Assembly: GCA_945861435.1 (NCBI GenBank)
Contig: CAMAUX010000024.1
Location: 1-64,000, forward strand
Reading direction: 5' to 3'
DNA: 64,000 bases
From: Chthoniobacter flavus
GTDB taxonomy: Bacteria > Verrucomicrobiota > Verrucomicrobiia > Chthoniobacterales > Chthoniobacteraceae
Position numbers and translations under genes: made by a program. The notes under the pieces were generated by a model. It was not told where the DNA came from, searched no databases, and was given only the letters and a program-made list of their open reading frames with translations. Of the stretch, positions 7,824 to 15,329 are shown in pieces. How positions within the stretch are numbered: the stretch's first letter is position 1; each line of letters begins with the position of its first letter.

Positions 7824-9244
7824 TGAAGAGTGAATCCACTTTGGACAAAGCAGACGTAAGCATCTCACCTGTGAACCGACCCACCGTACCCCTTCTCGAT
7901 CCGGCCTTTGTTGCGCCGGTGCTTTTCCACCGGGCTTACCAGGAGCGCGTGAGGGCCAGTGGGCGCGGGCAGAGGATGGTGATTGGGCTGGAGCGCGAGA
8001 ACGGCGCGGTGTCGCGTTATGAGACATGGGTGCTGCCGGAAGCGGATGCGGATGGATGCCGGTTCCTTGAGCGGACGGTGAAGTTTCTGATGTGGGCGCG
8101 TGGCGGGTGGCGTTTGTGGTTGGGAGGTCCCGGGGATCTTTGCCGTGCGGTGGCGAGTCATTACACGCCTTCGGGAGCGCGGGCTTTCGACTGCGAATTG
8201 CTGGGGCGCATTTACGAGCGAGCGCTGGAGGTGCATTGCGTGCGGGCGGAGGAGGTGCCGGAGGCTTGTGAAAAGCCGCGTGCGGTGGGCGGGCATCTGG
8301 ATGGATGCCGGCTGGGATTCGACCTTGGGGCGAGCGATTTCAAGGTGGCTGCGGTGCTGGACGGGGAGGTGGTGTACAGCGACGAGTTCCCGTGGGAGCC
8401 GAAGGTGCAGGCGGATCCGGAATACCATTTCACGCGGTTGCAGGAGGGGTTGGTGACGGCAGCGTCGCATCTGCCGCGCGTGGACGCGATTGGAGGGAGT
8501 TCGGCGGGTGTGATTGTGAACAACCGCTTCATGGTGGCATCGCTTCTGCGGGCGATCCCGGCGGAGCGCATGGAGCATGCGCGCAATTTGTTTCTGCGGG
8601 TTCGGGGGCTTTGGGGTGTGCCGCTGGAGGTGGCCAACGATGGGGATGTGACGGCGCTGGCTGGCACCATGAGTTCAGGCGGCGGGGCGACGCTGGGAGT
8701 GGCGATGGGTTCGAGCGAGGCCGCGGGCTACATCGACAGGCAGGGGTGTGTGACCGGGTGGTTGAACGAACTGGCGTTTTCGCCGGTGGACCTGAACCCT
8801 CAGGCCGCAGCTGAGGAGTGGAGCGGCGATCGCGGCGTGGGAGCACTGTACTTCTCGCAGCAGTCGGTGAATCGGTTGCTGCCTGCTGCGGGTGTGAAAT
8901 TGGATGCCGCGATGGGGCTTCCTGAAAAGCTGAAGGCGGTGCAGGAGCTCATGACTGGAGGCGATCCCCGTGCGGAACGCATCTACCGCACGATCGGGGT
9001 TTGCTTTGGGTATGCGGCGGCGCATTACGCGGAGTTCTATGATTTCGATCACCTGCTGGTGCTGGGGAGGGTGACGACGGGTTACGGCGGGGAGCTGCTT
9101 TTGGGCGAGGCGCGCGGTGTGTTGGAGCGTGAGTTTCCGGATCTCGCGGGGCGGTTTACGGTGGAGATTCCTGATGAAAAGAGTCGGCGCGTTGGTCAGG
9201 CGATTGCGGCAGCGAGTCTTCCCGTGATTGGATCCCAGCCATGA
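7820..9244 (+). CDS. ROK family sugar kinase-like protein with N-terminal extension
   Basis: A 474-residue protein. From about residue 165 it is a ROK (repressor/ORF/kinase) domain: LGFDLGASDFKVAAV is the phosphate-1 loop, and VANDGDVTALAG corresponds to the catalytic NDA-type loop with its aspartate retained. The first ~160 residues are an extension I do not recognise; no helix-turn-helix was seen. The cysteine-rich zinc motif found in most ROK kinases (CxCGxxGCxE) is absent. Start ATG 7820 overlaps the kinase stop, with a GGAGAG ribosome site at 7808-7813. It could phosphorylate GlcNAc at O6, or be a non-catalytic sensor; the missing zinc motif leaves both open. Confidence 0.75.
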   Translation: MMKSESTLDKADVSISPVNRPTVPLLDPAFVAPVLFHRAYQERVRASGRGQRMVIGLERENGAVSRYETWVLPEADADGCRFLERTVKFLMWARGGWRLWLGGPGDLCRAVASHYTPSGARAFDCELLGRIYERALEVHCVRAEEVPEACEKPRAVGGHLDGCRLGFDLGASDFKVAAVLDGEVVYSDEFPWEPKVQADPEYHFTRLQEGLVTAASHLPRVDAIGGSSAGVIVNNRFMVASLLRAIPAERMEHARNLFLRVRGLWGVPLEVANDGDVTALAGTMSSGGGATLGVAMGSSEAAGYIDRQGCVTGWLNELAFSPVDLNPQAAAEEWSGDRGVGALYFSQQSVNRLLPAAGVKLDAAMGLPEKLKAVQELMTGGDPRAERIYRTIGVCFGYAAAHYAEFYDFDHLLVLGRVTTGYGGELLLGEARGVLEREFPDLAGRFTVEIPDEKSRRVGQAIAAASLPVIGSQP

Positions 9245-10095
9245 GACTGCACAACGCCAACGCTGAGATTTTTGTGCCTGACCACCTGCCGGTGGAGGAG
9301 GCGATGGGGCGGGTGACGCATCTGGGGATTGGGGCGCATCAGGACGATCTGGAGTTCATGGCTTACCACGGGATCGTGGAATGTTTCCAAAGGCCGGACC
9401 TCTGGTTTGGCGGGGTGACGTGCACCGATGGAGCTGGGAGCGCGCGCACGGGTCCGTATGCGCACTTCACGGATGCGCAGATGCAGGATGTGCGGCGGGC
9501 GGAGCAGCGTGCGGCGGCGGTGGTGGGTGGGTACGGATTCATGGCGCAGTTGGATTATCCGAGTCGCGCGGTGAAGGATCCGGCGGGGCGTGCGCTTGCG
9601 GAGGATCTTGCGGCGGTAGTGGCGCGGTGTCGGCCGCAGGTGGTGTACACGCACAATCCCGCCGACAAGCATGACACGCACATTGGTGTGCTGGTTGCCA
9701 CGCTGGAGGCGCTGCGTTCGCTGCCCCGCGAGGCGCGGCCGCGGAAGTTCTACGGCTGCGAAGTGTGGCGCGACCTCGACTGGATGGGCGATGGAGAGAA
9801 GGTGGTTCTGGACTGCAGTGCGCGTCCGAGTTTCGCGGCGGCGTTGGCCGGGATCTTCGACTCGCAGATTGCTGGGGGAAAGCGTTACGACCTCGCGGTG
9901 GCGGGACGGCGCGCTGCGAACGCGACATTTTTCCAGAGCCACTCGACGGACGCTGCGACGGCGCTGAGCTTTGCGATGGATCTCACGCCACTGCTTGAGG
10001 ATGACACGCGGGATCTGGCTGATTTTGCGGGGGAGGCCATTGCGCGGTTTCACACGGATGTGACCGGCCGGCTGCGTGCGCGTCTTGGGCGCTGA
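9241..10095 (+). CDS. PIG-L family N-acetylglucosamine-type deacetylase
   Basis: A 284-residue zinc-dependent deacetylase of the PIG-L/LmbE family, which removes acetyl from GlcNAc-containing molecules. The zinc/catalytic motif AHQDD (residues 32-36) is a variant of the usual AHPDD with Gln for Pro, and the second motif is HDTHIG (H144, H147). It overlaps the ROK gene by four bases (ATGA) and precedes nagB by eight. No nagA is present in the window, so I infer that this protein deacetylates the N-acetylhexosamine or its phosphate to feed NagB. Other PIG-L roles (mycothiol- or bacillithiol-type synthesis) do not fit the neighbours. Confidence 0.82.
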   Translation: MRLHNANAEIFVPDHLPVEEAMGRVTHLGIGAHQDDLEFMAYHGIVECFQRPDLWFGGVTCTDGAGSARTGPYAHFTDAQMQDVRRAEQRAAAVVGGYGFMAQLDYPSRAVKDPAGRALAEDLAAVVARCRPQVVYTHNPADKHDTHIGVLVATLEALRSLPREARPRKFYGCEVWRDLDWMGDGEKVVLDCSARPSFAAALAGIFDSQIAGGKRYDLAVAGRRAANATFFQSHSTDAATALSFAMDLTPLLEDDTRDLADFAGEAIARFHTDVTGRLRARLGR

Positions 10096-10103
10096 GAATT
10101 TCT

Positions 10104-10886
10104 ATGGAGATCATCATTCAAGCCAGTGCGGAGGCGGCCAGCGTGGTGGGGGCGCGGATCGTGGCGAAGTGTGTGCGTGAGAAGCCCGGAGCGGTGATCG
10201 GGCTCGCGACAGGCGGGACCCCGGTGGCGCTTTACCGGGAGTTGGTGAGGATGCACCGGGAGGAGGGGTTGGATTTCAGCGGGGTGAAGACGTTCAACTT
10301 GGACGAGTATGTGGGGTTGGGTCCGGCGCATCCGGCGTCGTACCGGCACTTCATGGAGGAGCACCTGTTTGCGCATGTGAATGTGCGGCGAGAGAACATC
10401 CATATTCCCGATGGGTTGGCGGCTGACGTGCCCGCTTCGTGCGCGAGTTATGAGGAGGCGATCCGGGCGGCGGGAGGCATTGATGTGCAGTTGCTGGGGA
10501 TTGGAGGAGACGGGCACATCGGTTTCAACGAGCCCAGTTCGTCCCTGGTTTCGCGGACGCGGATCAAGACGTTGACGGCGCAGACGCGTCGGGACAACGC
10601 GCGGTTTTTTGAGGCTGCCGAGGATGTTCCCTTTCACGTGGTGACGATGGGAGTGGGGACGATCATGGAGGCGCGGCAGGTTCTGCTGCTGGCGTTCGGG
10701 GCCGGCAAGGCGAGGGCGGTGCGCGAGGCGGTGGAGGGGCCTCTAAGCGCGATGGTGCCGGCGTCCGTGCTTCAGATGCACGGGAGTGCGAAGGTGCTTT
10801 TGGACGAGGCGGCTGCCGCTGAGTTGAGCCGCAGCGAGTACTACCGCTGGGTGTACGACCACAAGCCTGTCTGGCAGCGGTTTTGA
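10104..10886 (+). CDS. nagB: Glucosamine-6-phosphate deaminase
   Basis: A 260-residue NagB. It converts glucosamine-6-phosphate to fructose-6-phosphate and ammonia, bringing amino sugars into glycolysis. Seen: GLATGGTP (phosphate loop, residues 33-40), FNLDEY with the catalytic aspartate D67, and GIGGDGHIGFNEP containing D136, H138 and E143, which correspond to the E. coli catalytic set. Full length for the family. Last gene of the four-gene operon; it fixes the sugar of this cluster as N-acetylglucosamine or a closely related hexosamine. Confidence 0.95.
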   Translation: MEIIIQASAEAASVVGARIVAKCVREKPGAVIGLATGGTPVALYRELVRMHREEGLDFSGVKTFNLDEYVGLGPAHPASYRHFMEEHLFAHVNVRRENIHIPDGLAADVPASCASYEEAIRAAGGIDVQLLGIGGDGHIGFNEPSSSLVSRTRIKTLTAQTRRDNARFFEAAEDVPFHVVTMGVGTIMEARQVLLLAFGAGKARAVREAVEGPLSAMVPASVLQMHGSAKVLLDEAAAAELSRSEYYRWVYDHKPVWQRF

Positions 10887-11461
10887 TCGGCGGGTGGTAG
10901 GCGGTGGGGGCGCTTCCACTCGCTGGAGTGAAGTGCGGGGGGGCGTTGCTGAGCCCGGTGCTGATCGGTGTGTGCGAGGGGGGGAGAGTGAATGCTGTGA
11001 CGTACCTCGTGTGAATGGTGCGAGTGGTGCGAGTGGTGCGAGTGGTGCGAGTGGTGCGAGTGGTGCGCCTTTTTTGGGGTGCAGTTGAGGGCCGTCATTT
11101 TCAGGCGACTGGGTAACGGCGCGGCTGGCATGGATGGATTCACCTCCCGTTCGCGGTCTCGCCCATGCAGACAAACAAAGGCGGTAGGTGTCCACCACTG
11201 GCCGCATTCACTTCAATCCGCCAACGAAGGATTGCCGCCTCCATCTTTTTCAGGGCAAGGATGGCAAAGTGGCGGGATTGGGAGGGGGTGAGGTTGCAAT
11301 AGACTTTAAGATCTTGGGATCTCGTCGGGCTCTACATCCTCGTGTGATTTCTCCGTATCAGGAATGCTGCAGATCTGGCGGCTGGAAGGGTATTCGTGCG
11401 GATATGCGTGCCGCGGAAAGTTTTTGTCACAAGCGCCCATGAGCCGGGGAACTCTATAGTG
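10887..11461. other. 575-base intergenic region before the sigma factor gene
   Basis: No supported gene. It contains a 9-bp tandem array (separate entry) followed by CTTTTTTGG, and just before the sigma gene the string GGAAAGTTTTTGTCAC (about 11415-11430), which is loosely like an ECF-type promoter. An antisense open frame over the array (Leu-Ala-Pro repeats) and a sense frame (Gly-Ala-Ser repeats) both come from the 9-bp repeat and are not believed. Confidence 0.6.
11014..11067. repeat. 9-bp tandem repeat, five perfect copies plus one degenerate
   Basis: Unit agtggtgcg, perfect at 11023-11067 (five copies), preceded by one variant copy aatggtgcg at 11014-11022. It lies in non-coding DNA downstream of nagB. 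Similar G-rich 9-13 bp arrays occur at 1-130 and 51921-51965. Confidence 0.95.
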
Positions 11462-12955
11462 ATGTCTGCCGTCGCGTTCTCATCTTCCGATGCCGAACTG
11501 CTCTCGCGTTATCTGCGCGAGGGTTGTGAGTCGTCGTTTGCCGCGCTGGTGCAGGCGCACCAGCGGATGGTCCTCGGCACGGCGCTGCGGCGCACGGGCG
11601 ATGCGGAGATGGCCCGCGATGTGGCGCAGCAGGTGTTCGCGCTTCTCGCACGCAAGGCGGTGTGGCTCGCCGGGCGCGAGAGTCTCGCGGGATGGTTGCA
11701 CCGGGCCGCGAGTTATCTTGGGGCGCGGGCTGTGCGCGCAGAAGCGCGGGCGCGAGCGCGTCACGAGGAGTTGGCGCGGGAATCTGCCGGGATGGTGAGC
11801 GACGCGAGGGAGTGGTCGGTGCTCGACGATGAACTCAGCGCGCTCGGCGCGAAGGAACGCGAGGCGTTGGTGCTGCACTACTTCGAAGATCGCGGTTACG
11901 CGGAGATGGCGGCGACACTCGGACTCAGTGAGGCTGCAGCACGCCAGCGCGTATCACGCGGCCTGCGAGCGCTCGGCGATCGGTTGCGGCGGCGTGGCGT
12001 CGGAGCCTCGGCTACGGCGCTGCTTGCCAGTGGTGCGGCACTCCAGACCACGCTTCCCGCGCAGGCGGGGTTGGCGGCGGCGGCGCTTTCGGGCAGCGCC
12101 GTTGTCTCACCGTCCGTGCTTTTTTTCACCACGATCATGTCCCACACACCCGTCAAACTCGCCTTCGCCGCGGTCGCGCTCACCGCGCTGCCGGTCGTGT
12201 TTTTCCAGGAGACCAACGCCCGCCTCACTGCCGAGTGGGCCGCACACGCTTCCTCTTCGGTTACGGCCGTGAGTCCGGCGGCGAGTGCTTCCGCTTCGCC
12301 GACGCCACAGCCCGGCGACGGCGACGTGCTCGCGGCGTGGAATGATCTCCGCGCCGCGCAGAACAGCCGCCACGCGGCCGAGGAAAGGCTGGGGGCGCTC
12401 AAGCGCCAGCTCGATCAGATCAAGACGGAGGTGGTGGTCTCCTACGGTCAGGTTGAAGACCTCGCGCGCCGGGTCGCGGCGAAGGCGCGCGAGTTCCAGA
12501 AATTCGAAGACCTGAAAGACAAGGCGGCCCCCGCAGAGCGCGAACGTCTCGCACGGGAACTCGCGACGAACATGAACGACATCGGCGATCTCTTCGCTTT
12601 TGCGCGCGAGGCGCAGAAGTTGGAGTCCGACCCCGAGAGGGCTGCTCGCTTTTACGCAACGGTATTAGGCGAACTTGCCGGACTCGACGAGGCGGCGCGC
12701 GAACCGGTTGTGCGCGCAGCCCGCGAGCGGTTCGCCGACATGAAACGCGCCGGGCTGACCGCTGCTTCGCGTCCGCAGAGCGACGATTCCGCGTGGATGG
12801 AATCGCGTCGCCGATCCTTTGCTGAACTCGATGCTGCGCTGCTCGCGACCCTGCCGCCGGAGCGGCGCGTGGAGGCAAAGATGTTTGGCGGAGTCATCGA
12901 TCTTACCGGCATTAATTTCATGCCACTGGGTCCTGCGGGGGAGGCTCGGAAATGA
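11462..12955 (+). CDS. ECF-type sigma factor with membrane-anchored C-terminal domain
   Basis: A 497-residue protein. Residues 1-185 are an ECF sigma factor: sigma2 region (FAALVQAHQRMVLGTALRRTGD, then AEMARDVAQQVFALLARK) and sigma4 region (LGAKEREALVLHYFEDRGYAEMAATLGLSEAAARQRVSRGLR). After a low-complexity linker there is one membrane helix (about residues 230-250, KLAFAAVALTALPVVFF), then a charged coiled-coil-like stretch and a domain to the end. The sigma part is therefore fused to its own sensor or tether, which would sit outside the membrane. ATG 11462 was chosen with GGGGAA upstream; an earlier in-frame start at 11396 lacks sigma similarity. Its stop overlaps the next start (ATGA), whose product resembles this C-terminal domain. 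Confidence 0.82.
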   Translation: MSAVAFSSSDAELLSRYLREGCESSFAALVQAHQRMVLGTALRRTGDAEMARDVAQQVFALLARKAVWLAGRESLAGWLHRAASYLGARAVRAEARARARHEELARESAGMVSDAREWSVLDDELSALGAKEREALVLHYFEDRGYAEMAATLGLSEAAARQRVSRGLRALGDRLRRRGVGASATALLASGAALQTTLPAQAGLAAAALSGSAVVSPSVLFFTTIMSHTPVKLAFAAVALTALPVVFFQETNARLTAEWAAHASSSVTAVSPAASASASPTPQPGDGDVLAAWNDLRAAQNSRHAAEERLGALKRQLDQIKTEVVVSYGQVEDLARRVAAKAREFQKFEDLKDKAAPAERERLARELATNMNDIGDLFAFAREAQKLESDPERAARFYATVLGELAGLDEAAREPVVRAARERFADMKRAGLTAASRPQSDDSAWMESRRRSFAELDAALLATLPPERRVEAKMFGGVIDLTGINFMPLGPAGEARK

Positions 12956-13827
12956 AATCCACGCGCGGGCTTGGTCCGCTCTGGCTGTGGCCGGTGACAC
13001 TCGGCGTCGTCGTGTGGCTCGCGCGGGCCGGCTGGCACCTGCGGAGCGAAAACGCAGCACTGCGTGCTTCCGTTGCCATGGCGGGTAAGGTCGGTGCTTC
13101 ACCGGGGGCGCGAGCGATGCCCGAGGCGGTGAACGGGCAGCCAGAGGGAACGCTTCGTGCCGAAGAATTGCGTGCTGAAACGCGGCGCGAAATTGCCGCC
13201 CGCGAAGCTGCCGAAGGAAAAATTGCCGAACTCGAATCTCGCCTGCCCACGCGTGACGGCGATGTGGTCGCGTCCTTCGGGCGCATCGAACAAATGGGGC
13301 AGCGGGCGGGGAAGGGCTTGATGGTCCTTGCGCGGCAGGTCGCTGCGCAGATCGCCGCGAAAAAACCCGGCGGAAAGCCGGTGACCGCTATGACTGCAGA
13401 CGAGGAAGCCGGGTTCGCGGAATTTTTCGCTCAACTCGGCGAACTGCGCGCCGTGGAAAACGATCCGCGCGAGATCGCGCGCTTCCAAGCCGCGACGCTG
13501 CGCGAAGTTTTCGGCCTCGACGACGCGACGGCGGGACGTGTGAGCGCTTTCCTCGAGAGCGAATTCGCGCGGCTCAAGACGCAGCAGCTCATCGCAAACT
13601 TTCGTCCCGGAAATGAGCCGGGGGATTGGGACCGACGCCGCGACGCAGCGATGACCGAACTGGCCGCTCGGCTGCGACCAGTGCTTCCTGCGAATCACGC
13701 GCAGCTCCCGCTGCTTCCCGGCATCCTGAGTCTCGGGGGTGGCCTGCGCACGGAGGTGAAGTTGAACGCCGACGGCCACGGCTCGGTGAATGCGACACTG
13801 CCGCTTTTCCCCAACGGGATGCTGTAG
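12952..13827 (+). CDS. Membrane-anchored protein related to the sigma factor's C-terminal domain
   Basis: A 291-residue protein with one N-terminal membrane helix (about residues 7-24), a charged helical stretch, and a C-terminal domain. Aligned by eye with the preceding gene, the two share GDVVASFGRIE versus EVVVSYGQVE, VENDPREIARFQAATLREVFGLD versus LESDPERAARFYATVLGELAGLD, and a later W-x-x-RR then ELAARLRPVLP versus ELDAALLATLP pattern. I conclude they are paralogous domains. It is coupled to the sigma gene by a four-base overlap and so is a candidate partner or modulator of it. No known family was recognised. Confidence 0.7.
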   Translation: MKSTRGLGPLWLWPVTLGVVVWLARAGWHLRSENAALRASVAMAGKVGASPGARAMPEAVNGQPEGTLRAEELRAETRREIAAREAAEGKIAELESRLPTRDGDVVASFGRIEQMGQRAGKGLMVLARQVAAQIAAKKPGGKPVTAMTADEEAGFAEFFAQLGELRAVENDPREIARFQAATLREVFGLDDATAGRVSAFLESEFARLKTQQLIANFRPGNEPGDWDRRRDAAMTELAARLRPVLPANHAQLPLLPGILSLGGGLRTEVKLNADGHGSVNATLPLFPNGML

Positions 13828-13952
13828 GATTTAAGATCGCGGAGTGGCGCCCCGTTGAGGGGACGGCGTAGCACTCATTTCACGACCCGGAAATCCAGGC
13901 GGCGTTTCCAAGCGGAACACGCCCTGTAGGTCTCGGGTGAAGTGCGGATCCG

Positions 13953-13973
13953 CCTACTTTTCGTAAAAGTGGG
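13953..13973. other. Hairpin downstream of the sigma operon
   Basis: CCTACTTTT, loop CGT, AAAAGTGGG: nine pairs with one G-T. It lies 126 bases after the last gene of the sigma operon in a 200-base gap. No T-run follows, so I do not call it a terminator; the stem itself is clear. Confidence 0.4.
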
Positions 13974-14030
13974 TAAGGAGCAGCAGCCACGGTCTTGGTG
14001 ACACAGGGATGGTCGCGACGGAGGGGGTGG

Positions 14031-14113
14031 CTCCTGAGTTAGGACTCGAATCTACGACCAATCGGTTAATCCCGACGAAATCGGGAATCGCTCAACCACT
14101 GAGCTACTCCCGA
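14031..14113 (-). pseudogene. Broken tRNA-Asn copy with a replaced anticodon arm
   Basis: An 83-base copy of the tRNA-Asn gene next to it (14135-14206). The D arm and the stretch after the anticodon (TTAACCGATTGGTC) are kept, but the bases that should hold the GTT anticodon are replaced by a 17-base perfect hairpin, TCCCGATTTCGTCGGGA. Acceptor pairs 3 and 4 (G-G, G-A) and both outer T-stem pairs are mismatched. Read as an anticodon arm, the new hairpin has five pairs, a seven-base loop and TTC at positions 34-36, but it leaves a 14-base variable region. Most likely non-functional. Confidence 0.8.
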
Positions 14114-14134
14114 GCAACCTCTCCCGGAGGATGG

Positions 14135-14206
14135 CTCCTGAGGTAGGACTCGAACCTACGACCAATCGGTTAACAGCCGATCGCTCTACCACTGAGCTAC
14201 TCAGGA
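14135..14206 (-). tRNA. tRNA-Asn (anticodon GTT)
   Basis: A 72-base cloverleaf: acceptor TCCTGAG/CTCAGGA, D arm GCTC/GAGC, anticodon stem ATCGG/CCGAT with loop CTGTTAA, T arm GTAGG/CCTAC, discriminator G. The 3' flank continues CCA on the minus strand (ggagcca), so CCA may be encoded. The anticodon and discriminator fit Asn. It is followed on the same strand by the broken copy. Confidence 0.96.
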
Positions 14207-14344
14207 ATTACCCTCGGTGAAGAGAGCCCGGCGTTATGGACGAGCGGGCTTTGGGGGGCAATCTTTTTTTTAGATTCGAGGGAGGCTTTTAGGAAAATGC
14301 GGGGGCTTGGGAAGCCCGTGGAATGGGAGAGCCGGTGCCGGCGC

Positions 14345-15322
14345 TCACTTGGAGATTGTGCGCTCGAGGTGGTGGAGTGTGATGGCACCGACCTTGCGGA
14401 GGCTTTCCGGGCTGAGCTTGTCGAAGGTGTCGTCGGCGGTGTGCCACGGGAGATAGTCGAAGTCGATGAGATCGATGGAGGGGATGCGCGCCTGATTGAG
14501 CGGGACGTGGTCGTCCAGGATGGGGCGGTCGAAGTAGGAGAAGTAGGAGTGGAGTTTGAGTTCCTTGGCGGAAGCGAGGACTTCGGCGGTGAGAGGTTGG
14601 GGCGAATCTGGGGAGAGAGTGATGGTGAGATCTTTGTCACCGATCATGTCCCAGAGGATGGCGTAGGTGAACTGGCCTGCGCGGGAGGCTTCGCGGAGGG
14701 AGCGGGCGTAGTGGCGGCTGCCGTAGAGGCCGTCGGTTTCTGTGAACTGGACGAAGGCCTCTTCGCCGTCGAAGAAGACGAGTTCGACCCGTGCGGCGAG
14801 GGAGGGGCGCAGGGCGAGTACGCGTGCGAGTTCGACGAGTGCGCCGCTACTGGAGGCCCCATCGTTGGCGCCGGCGAAGCGGATGGTGCTGAAGCGTTTG
14901 GTGTCGTAGTGGGAGCAGACGATGGCGCGCTGGGTGTCGCGCGCAGGCTTGTTGCCGGGGACTGCGGAGCAGCGCGCTACGAGGTTGACGAAGCGGACGG
15001 GGCCGCGTGGGGTTTCGTTGGTGAAGGCCTGTTCTTCGACCTCCCAGCCGGAGGCGGTCAGGGAGCGGGTGATGAGTTCGCGACACTGGGCGAGTTCCTT
15101 GGAGCCGGCCGGACGTGGTCCGATGTCAAACTGGCTGCGGGCCTCCGCGAGGGCTTTTTCTCCGGAGAACTCACGCCAGAGGGGGGTGGTGACTGGAGCG
15201 GGTGAGGCCGGAGCGCTTGGGGCTGCGGCTGGAGGGGGTTGCTGCGGAGCGTTGTCGCAGGCGGTGAGGGTGGTGGCGAGTAATGCGGCCCCGAGGGCAG
15301 CGAGGCAGGCGTGCGGGAGCAT
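14345..15322 (-). CDS. M28 family metallopeptidase / glutaminyl cyclase-like lipoprotein
   Basis: A 325-residue exported protein. The N-terminus is a lipoprotein signal with lipobox LTAC (MLPHACLAALGAALLATTLTAC). The body has the M28 zinc set: SHYDTK, GANDGASSSGALVEL, FFDGEEAF, LWDMIGDKD, and the C-terminal LPWHTADDTFDKL histidine. The LDDHVPLNQARIPSIDLIDF pattern is typical of the glutaminyl-peptide cyclotransferase branch of M28 rather than aminopeptidases. The open frame extends upstream to 15991 antisense in phase across parB; ATG 15322, eight bases after parB's stop, is the real start. Probably co-transcribed with parB. Confidence 0.85.
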   Translation of the reverse strand: MLPHACLAALGAALLATTLTACDNAPQQPPPAAAPSAPASPAPVTTPLWREFSGEKALAEARSQFDIGPRPAGSKELAQCRELITRSLTASGWEVEEQAFTNETPRGPVRFVNLVARCSAVPGNKPARDTQRAIVCSHYDTKRFSTIRFAGANDGASSSGALVELARVLALRPSLAARVELVFFDGEEAFVQFTETDGLYGSRHYARSLREASRAGQFTYAILWDMIGDKDLTITLSPDSPQPLTAEVLASAKELKLHSYFSYFDRPILDDHVPLNQARIPSIDLIDFDYLPWHTADDTFDKLSPESLRKVGAITLHHLERTISK

Positions 15323-15329
15323 CAGTGCC

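Noticed and set aside
6633-8027. 464-residue minus-strand open frame over the kinase operon
   Set aside because: Arg/His/Pro-rich shadow of the APH-fold kinase and ROK genes.
10743-11207. Open frame encoding Leu-Ala-Pro repeats
   Set aside because: Product of the 9-bp tandem array read antisense; no codon bias and no start signal.
14303-14317. Terminator of the M28 peptidase gene (GGGCTT-GGG-AAGCCC)
   Set aside because: A 6-bp stem is present but only four T follow after a GC gap; too weak to list.
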